The position numbers and the translations under genes were made by a program. This document shows positions 60,656 through 64,000 of a stretch of 64,000 nucleotides of DNA, piece after piece. The notes beneath the pieces were generated by a model. That model was not told the DNA's origin. It searched no databases and saw only the letters and a list, made by a program, of their open reading frames with translations. The number at the start of each line of letters is the position of its first letter. The first letter of the stretch is position 1. The DNA is from Chryseobacterium sp. ISL-6 (GTDB lineage Bacteria; Bacteroidota; Bacteroidia; Flavobacteriales; Weeksellaceae): positions 1-64,000 of the forward strand of contig NZ_JAGGPT010000001.1 of assembly GCF_018613715.1 (NCBI RefSeq), in the 5' to 3' direction.

Positions 60656-61318
60656 ATGAAAAACAATGCTTCTATTGACATTATAGAAAAATGGCTGCAA
60701 GGGTGGTCATTATCCAGACAACTTCCTCAGCCTGTCAAGTACAAATCTGGATTTACAGTAGATGTTAACACTCCTATGCAGAAAAAGCGATATGTATTTT
60801 CTGAGCCCAATGATGACTTTCTCCAATTGGCAGAATTAGTTGATGAGCCTTGGGTTTTCCTGAAAGTATCTTCAGCTTTCGAAACATTTAAAGATAAAAT
60901 ACCTTCCAAATGGCAAATGCAGGGCGATCAATATATGATGTCATGTTTTCATCCAATGACTGTTTTACATTATGATCTTCCCGCAGACTATCGACTTGAA
61001 TATGATCAGTATAATTCCACCTACGTGATTAAGATTATTACTAAAGATGGGGGAGAACAAGCAGCAATAGGCAGGGTAGCTATTGTTGATGATTTGGGTG
61101 TTTATGATCAGATCATTACTGATCAAAACCATAGAAGAAAGGGTCTTGCTTCTTTTTTAATGAAAGAATTAGAGAAAATTGCACTATCAAAAGGAGCATA
61201 TAATAACTTTTTGGTGGCAACAGTGGAAGGTAAATCTTTGTACGAATCTTTAGGCTGGGAACTATATAGCCTATATACTTCAATTGTTATTCCTTCCCAA
61301 GAGTATCAGGATGAATAA
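60656..61318 (+). CDS. GNAT-family N-acetyltransferase
   Basis: This 220-residue protein has a C-terminal GNAT core. The acetyl-CoA loop is in DQNHRRKGLASFLMKELEKI and the end pattern is KSLYESLGWELYSLY. The N-terminal 100 residues form a separate unassigned part containing a HYDLPADYRLEYDQYN segment. It transfers acetyl groups to an unknown amine substrate. It is a single gene divergent from the ketopantoate reductase-like gene. Confidence 0.85.
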   Translation: MKNNASIDIIEKWLQGWSLSRQLPQPVKYKSGFTVDVNTPMQKKRYVFSEPNDDFLQLAELVDEPWVFLKVSSAFETFKDKIPSKWQMQGDQYMMSCFHPMTVLHYDLPADYRLEYDQYNSTYVIKIITKDGGEQAAIGRVAIVDDLGVYDQIITDQNHRRKGLASFLMKELEKIALSKGAYNNFLVATVEGKSLYESLGWELYSLYTSIVIPSQEYQDE

Positions 61319-61377
61319 TTACTGAATTATGAGTAATATTGTATTAAGCAAAAATTAATACCACTCACTAATTAATC

Positions 61378-62175
61378 ATGGAAAATTACTTAGAAATAAA
61401 CAAAAACTCATGGAATGCTAAAGTAGAACCTCATCTGAAATCAGATTTTTATTTTGTTGATGAATTTTTAAAAGGAAGAAGTTCTCTTAATTCTATTGAA
61501 TTAGATCTTTTAGAAGATGTTAAAGGAAAAAGTATTCTACATCTACAGTGTCATTTTGGACAGGATTCCATATCTTTTTCCAGATTAGGCGCAAAGGTTA
61601 TTGGAATAGATCTATCTGATAAGGCTATTAATACAGCCAAAGATCTGGCTAAGCAATCTGGAACAGATACCGAATTTATATGCTCAGATGTTTATGATCT
61701 TCCTAATGTTTTAGATGAAAAATTTGATATTGTATTTACCAGCTATGGAACGATAGGGTGGCTTCCAGATTTAGATAAGTGGGCTCACGTAGTCAGTCAC
61801 TTTTTGAAGCCGAATGGGAAATTTGTAATGGTAGAATTTCATCCTGTAGTCTGGATGTTTGATGATGATTTCAAAGAAGTAACCTATAATTACTTTAATG
61901 AAAAACCCATTATTGAAACTTATGAAGGGACTTATGCTGATCCTTCAGCATCTATCGTTCAGGAGTATGTAATGTGGAATCATTCATTGGCTGAAGTTAT
62001 GCAGAATTTAATTAAAAATAAATTGGAGATAAACGATTTCAGAGAATTTGATTGGTCACCTTATCCGTGTTTTAAACATGTTGAAGAATTTGAAAAAGGA
62101 AAGTGGCGGATATCAAAGTTTGGAAATAAAATTCCAATCGTATTTGCTTTAATGGCACAAAAAAAGTCATCGTAA
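61378..62175 (+). CDS. class I SAM-dependent methyltransferase
   Basis: The 265-residue protein has motif I as KSILHLQCHFGQDSISFSRL, the SAM-binding acidic residue in VIGIDLSDKAINTAK, the motif FDIVFTSYGTIGWLPDLDKW, and the late strand KFVMVEFHPVVWMFDDD. It methylates an unknown small molecule or protein. A large C-terminal part covers the substrate side. It starts 59 bp after the GNAT gene on the same strand, and co-transcription is possible. Confidence 0.88.
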   Translation: MENYLEINKNSWNAKVEPHLKSDFYFVDEFLKGRSSLNSIELDLLEDVKGKSILHLQCHFGQDSISFSRLGAKVIGIDLSDKAINTAKDLAKQSGTDTEFICSDVYDLPNVLDEKFDIVFTSYGTIGWLPDLDKWAHVVSHFLKPNGKFVMVEFHPVVWMFDDDFKEVTYNYFNEKPIIETYEGTYADPSASIVQEYVMWNHSLAEVMQNLIKNKLEINDFREFDWSPYPCFKHVEEFEKGKWRISKFGNKIPIVFALMAQKKSS

Positions 62176-62196
62176 TATACTACTACGATGACTTTT
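62160..62196. terminator. bidirectional terminator overlapping the methyltransferase stop
   Basis: AAAAGTCATCGTA / TACGATGACTTTT encloses a 9-nt loop and includes the TAA stop of the methyltransferase gene. It also serves the convergent YtxH-like gene. Confidence 0.82.
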
Positions 62197-62224
62197 CTAT
62201 ATATGAATGTTAAAAAAACTTGTC

Positions 62225-62461
62225 TTAACTTAAAGAATCCTCAGCTTTTGTTTTCGCTTCGTCCACTTTATTCTGAACTTGAGAAGCTACATCACTTGCT
62301 TTAGTTTTAATATCATTTCCCCACTTGTTAAGGTTGTCCTTAGCAGTGTTGATTTTATCTTTTACAGCTTGTTGTTCTTCTGGAGTTGATTTTTTATATT
62401 TCCAGTAAGCTAAAGCACCTAAACCTAATAAAGCTAATAATCCGTTTGTCTTATTTCCCAT
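62225..62461 (-). CDS. YtxH-like small membrane-associated protein
   Basis: The 78-residue protein has one short hydrophobic segment at about 7-20 (GLLALLGLGALAYWKYKK). A long charged amphipathic helix rich in Lys, Ala, Asp and Gln follows (AVKDKINTAKDNLNKWGNDI, SQVQNKVDEAKTKAED). This is the general shape of YtxH or general-stress proteins of the late-embryogenesis-like kind. The role is not known. It is a single gene. Confidence 0.65.
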   Translation of the reverse strand: MGNKTNGLLALLGLGALAYWKYKKSTPEEQQAVKDKINTAKDNLNKWGNDIKTKASDVASQVQNKVDEAKTKAEDSLS

Positions 62462-62557
62462 GATTTCTATTTTTTTTAATTAATATTAAAATTTGTTGCT
62501 TAGTATCATGTAAATTGCGTGCCAAAAAACTGAAAGTAATGATAAAATAATGTTAAA

Positions 62558-63400
62558 TTAATTGAAGATTTCAAAATTTTGACCATCATAACTTGCGAAG
62601 ACCATGGTAGGATAAGAATCTTGGTGATAGATATTTCCATTTTTATCAATAGCAATCGCACCTGCAAATCCGTCAATCGTTTTTAATTCTTCAAAAGTTT
62701 TCTGAAAGGCATTTTCTAAAGTCATTCCATCTGTAACCCTTGTTACAATTTTTGTTGCCGTAGCATTGCTTACGATATCTTCTCCAACACCTGTACAACT
62801 TACAGCGCATACTGAATTGGCATAATTGCCGGCAACAGTTGCTGAATCGGAAATTCTTCCTGGAATTTCAAAACCTTTTCCTCCTGTTGAGGTGGCAACA
62901 GCCAGTTTACCATTCTGATCGATCGCAACACAGCCAACAGTTCCTTTTCCTCCATTATTAAGTTTAGCTTCGTATTCTTTTCTCCTTTGGGGAATTTCTG
63001 TTGAAAAATTTTCAAAACCGTGCTCTGAAGCATATTTTTTAGCACCTCTTCCTCCTAATACACGATCATCTTCTTTCATTAAATCTTTAGCCACAAAAAT
63101 AGGATTCTTTACATCCTGAATATTGATGACACCACTTAATTTCTGAGTTTCACCATCCATGATAGCAGCGCTCATACGGATTATCCCATCACTTTGAATC
63201 TGAGAGCCTATTCCGGCATTAAAAAGTTCATCGTCTTCTAAAAGAGAAACGGCATAAGCCACAGTATCAAAGGCAGAATGAGTCTGTAAAAACTCAAAAG
63301 CCTTTTGGGCTATATTTTTTAATGAATTTTGTTTGGCAACTTTTACTTCATGGCTTTGATCGCTTTCAGAGAAAAATCCACCGTGGATAATTATTTTCAT
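62558..63400 (-). CDS. isoaspartyl peptidase / plant-type L-asparaginase (Ntn hydrolase)
   Basis: This 280-residue protein starts MKIIIHGGFFSESDQS. The autocatalytic threonine is Thr154 in NNGGKGTVGCVAID, so the precursor should be cut into two subunits before Thr154, which becomes the nucleophile. The DSATVAGNYA and GVGEDIV segments are typical. Enzymes of this type split beta-Asp dipeptides. The gene follows the cyanophycinase gene by about 105 bp on the same strand, fitting hydrolysis of the beta-Asp-Arg released from cyanophycin. A TAAATTTG element at 63459-63466 could give it its own promoter. Confidence 0.92.
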   Translation of the reverse strand: MKIIIHGGFFSESDQSHEVKVAKQNSLKNIAQKAFEFLQTHSAFDTVAYAVSLLEDDELFNAGIGSQIQSDGIIRMSAAIMDGETQKLSGVINIQDVKNPIFVAKDLMKEDDRVLGGRGAKKYASEHGFENFSTEIPQRRKEYEAKLNNGGKGTVGCVAIDQNGKLAVATSTGGKGFEIPGRISDSATVAGNYANSVCAVSCTGVGEDIVSNATATKIVTRVTDGMTLENAFQKTFEELKTIDGFAGAIAIDKNGNIYHQDSYPTMVFASYDGQNFEIFN

Positions 63401-63504
63401 ATATATTTTGTTGATAAGGAATATTTATACTGGATTAAGTCAACAACAAAGATGCTTACAAATTTAATTAAACTTGTAAATCTCTGTTTTCTACTTTTTA
63501 CTAA

Positions 63505-64000
63505 TTATTTGTCTTGTGGAATTGGATTAAACTGTGAATTCTCTATAGTCAGGGTCTTTGTAGTAAGATCATAATGATCATTCATCGACATTACATGCAC
63601 CGTTAAGTTATCGATAGAGATCGGTTCTCCCAAATTGATATTGGTAAGGTTGGTATCTTTGATAAATCTACCATCTACGATAATAACAAGCCCAGAACCT
63701 ACCGCCGTCATTACATCATTATGTATGAAAAGGCCTGTATCTTCTCCCAAACCAATTCCCAATGTTCTTGGATTATTGACAACAGCCTGAAAAAGTCTTC
63801 CGATTCTTCCTCTTTGTACAAAGTGGGTATCAATAATTACATTATCAATAAGTCCTAAACCTTGTGTCGTTTTTATTTCTCCTTTTAATAAAGCTTCAGA
63901 ACTACTTCCTTGGTAAATCATGTTTTCAGAAGCTGCAGCAGCTCCCGCAGAAGTTCCGGAATAAATGAAATCCTGTTCCTGATATTTTAATAAAATAGTA
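63505..64000 (-). CDS. cphB: cyanophycinase, partial (N-terminus beyond the right edge)
   Basis: The C-terminal 164 residues are visible. Reading in from the edge, the frame gives FIYSGTSAGAAAASENMIYQ, with the serine nucleophile in the GTSAGA elbow of family S51 cyanophycinases. LGIGLGEDTGLF follows and the end carries the beta-strand tail VHVMSMNDHYDLTTKTLTIE. The ATG at 63921 is internal, since the frame is open and homologous to the edge. The enzyme cleaves the cyanophycin polymer to beta-Asp-Arg dipeptides. It is probably co-transcribed with the isoaspartyl peptidase gene downstream. Confidence 0.9.
   Translation of the reverse strand, partial: TILLKYQEQDFIYSGTSAGAAAASENMIYQGSSSEALLKGEIKTTQGLGLIDNVIIDTHFVQRGRIGRLFQAVVNNPRTLGIGLGEDTGLFIHNDVMTAVGSGLVIIVDGRFIKDTNLTNINLGEPISIDNLTVHVMSMNDHYDLTTKTLTIENSQFNPIPQDK

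Noticed and set aside
63505..63921. Cyanophycinase starting at the ATG at 63921
   Set aside because: The frame stays open to the window edge and contains the catalytic GTSAGA motif upstream of that ATG, so the gene is partial and the ATG is internal.

Overview
The window is chromosomal DNA from a low-GC member of the Bacteroidota, most likely Chryseobacterium or a close relative in the Weeksellaceae. The grounds are secreted proteins with T9SS type A and type B (gliding-type) C-terminal domains, a GLPGLI-family protein, a DUF4476 protein, promoters of the TTG-N17-19-TAnnTTTG type, few Shine-Dalgarno sequences, and tRNA genes without encoded CCA. The genus is an inference from gene content; no marker-gene comparison was possible.

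Layout. 1-1750: the 3' tail of one tRNA and a complete initiator tRNA-fMet, a small lipoprotein gene that looks frameshifted, a gene-poor stretch and a secreted protein of unknown function. 2060-5250: a BlaI-type repressor, a BlaR1/M56 metallopeptidase and a GLPGLI protein. 5300-32350: mostly housekeeping and envelope genes. These are a small transaldolase, a YdeI-like protein, a TPR protein, peptidase E, PBP4/DacB, an orphan histidine kinase, M61 and M1 peptidases, a reprolysin-type T9SS protease, TatC, KdsD, RecQ, a glycosyltransferase, a membrane AraC regulator, dihydrolipoyl dehydrogenase, a CvfB-like RNA-binding protein and a 1061-residue T9SS type B protein. 32470-38890: a TetR-controlled tripartite RND efflux operon.

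39150-44390 is the accessory part. It holds a J-domain/KTSC protein, an XRE regulator, a very AT-rich two-gene unit (KAP-like P-loop NTPase followed by a DUF3800 protein), and a tandem SnoaL-like protein bracketed by 57-bp perfect direct repeats derived from the 3' end of metE. The NTPase-DUF3800 pair is the best candidate for an uncharacterised, possibly defence-related, system.

44490-64000: metE with an upstream cobalamin riboswitch, Lrp and two Crp/Fnr regulators, a VOC protein, NudK and a DUF4406 protein, a short UvrA paralogue, a TIGR01777 epimerase, an HPP membrane protein, and an arginase-fold protein whose first metal-ligand His is Cys. These are followed by a short SSB with an HRDC protein, HisS, a ketopantoate reductase-like protein, a GNAT acetyltransferase, a methyltransferase and a YtxH-like protein. 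The window ends with an isoaspartyl peptidase beside a cyanophycinase cut by the right edge, a likely cyanophycin-degradation pair.

No rRNA, insertion sequence, transposase, integrase, prophage or CRISPR array was seen.
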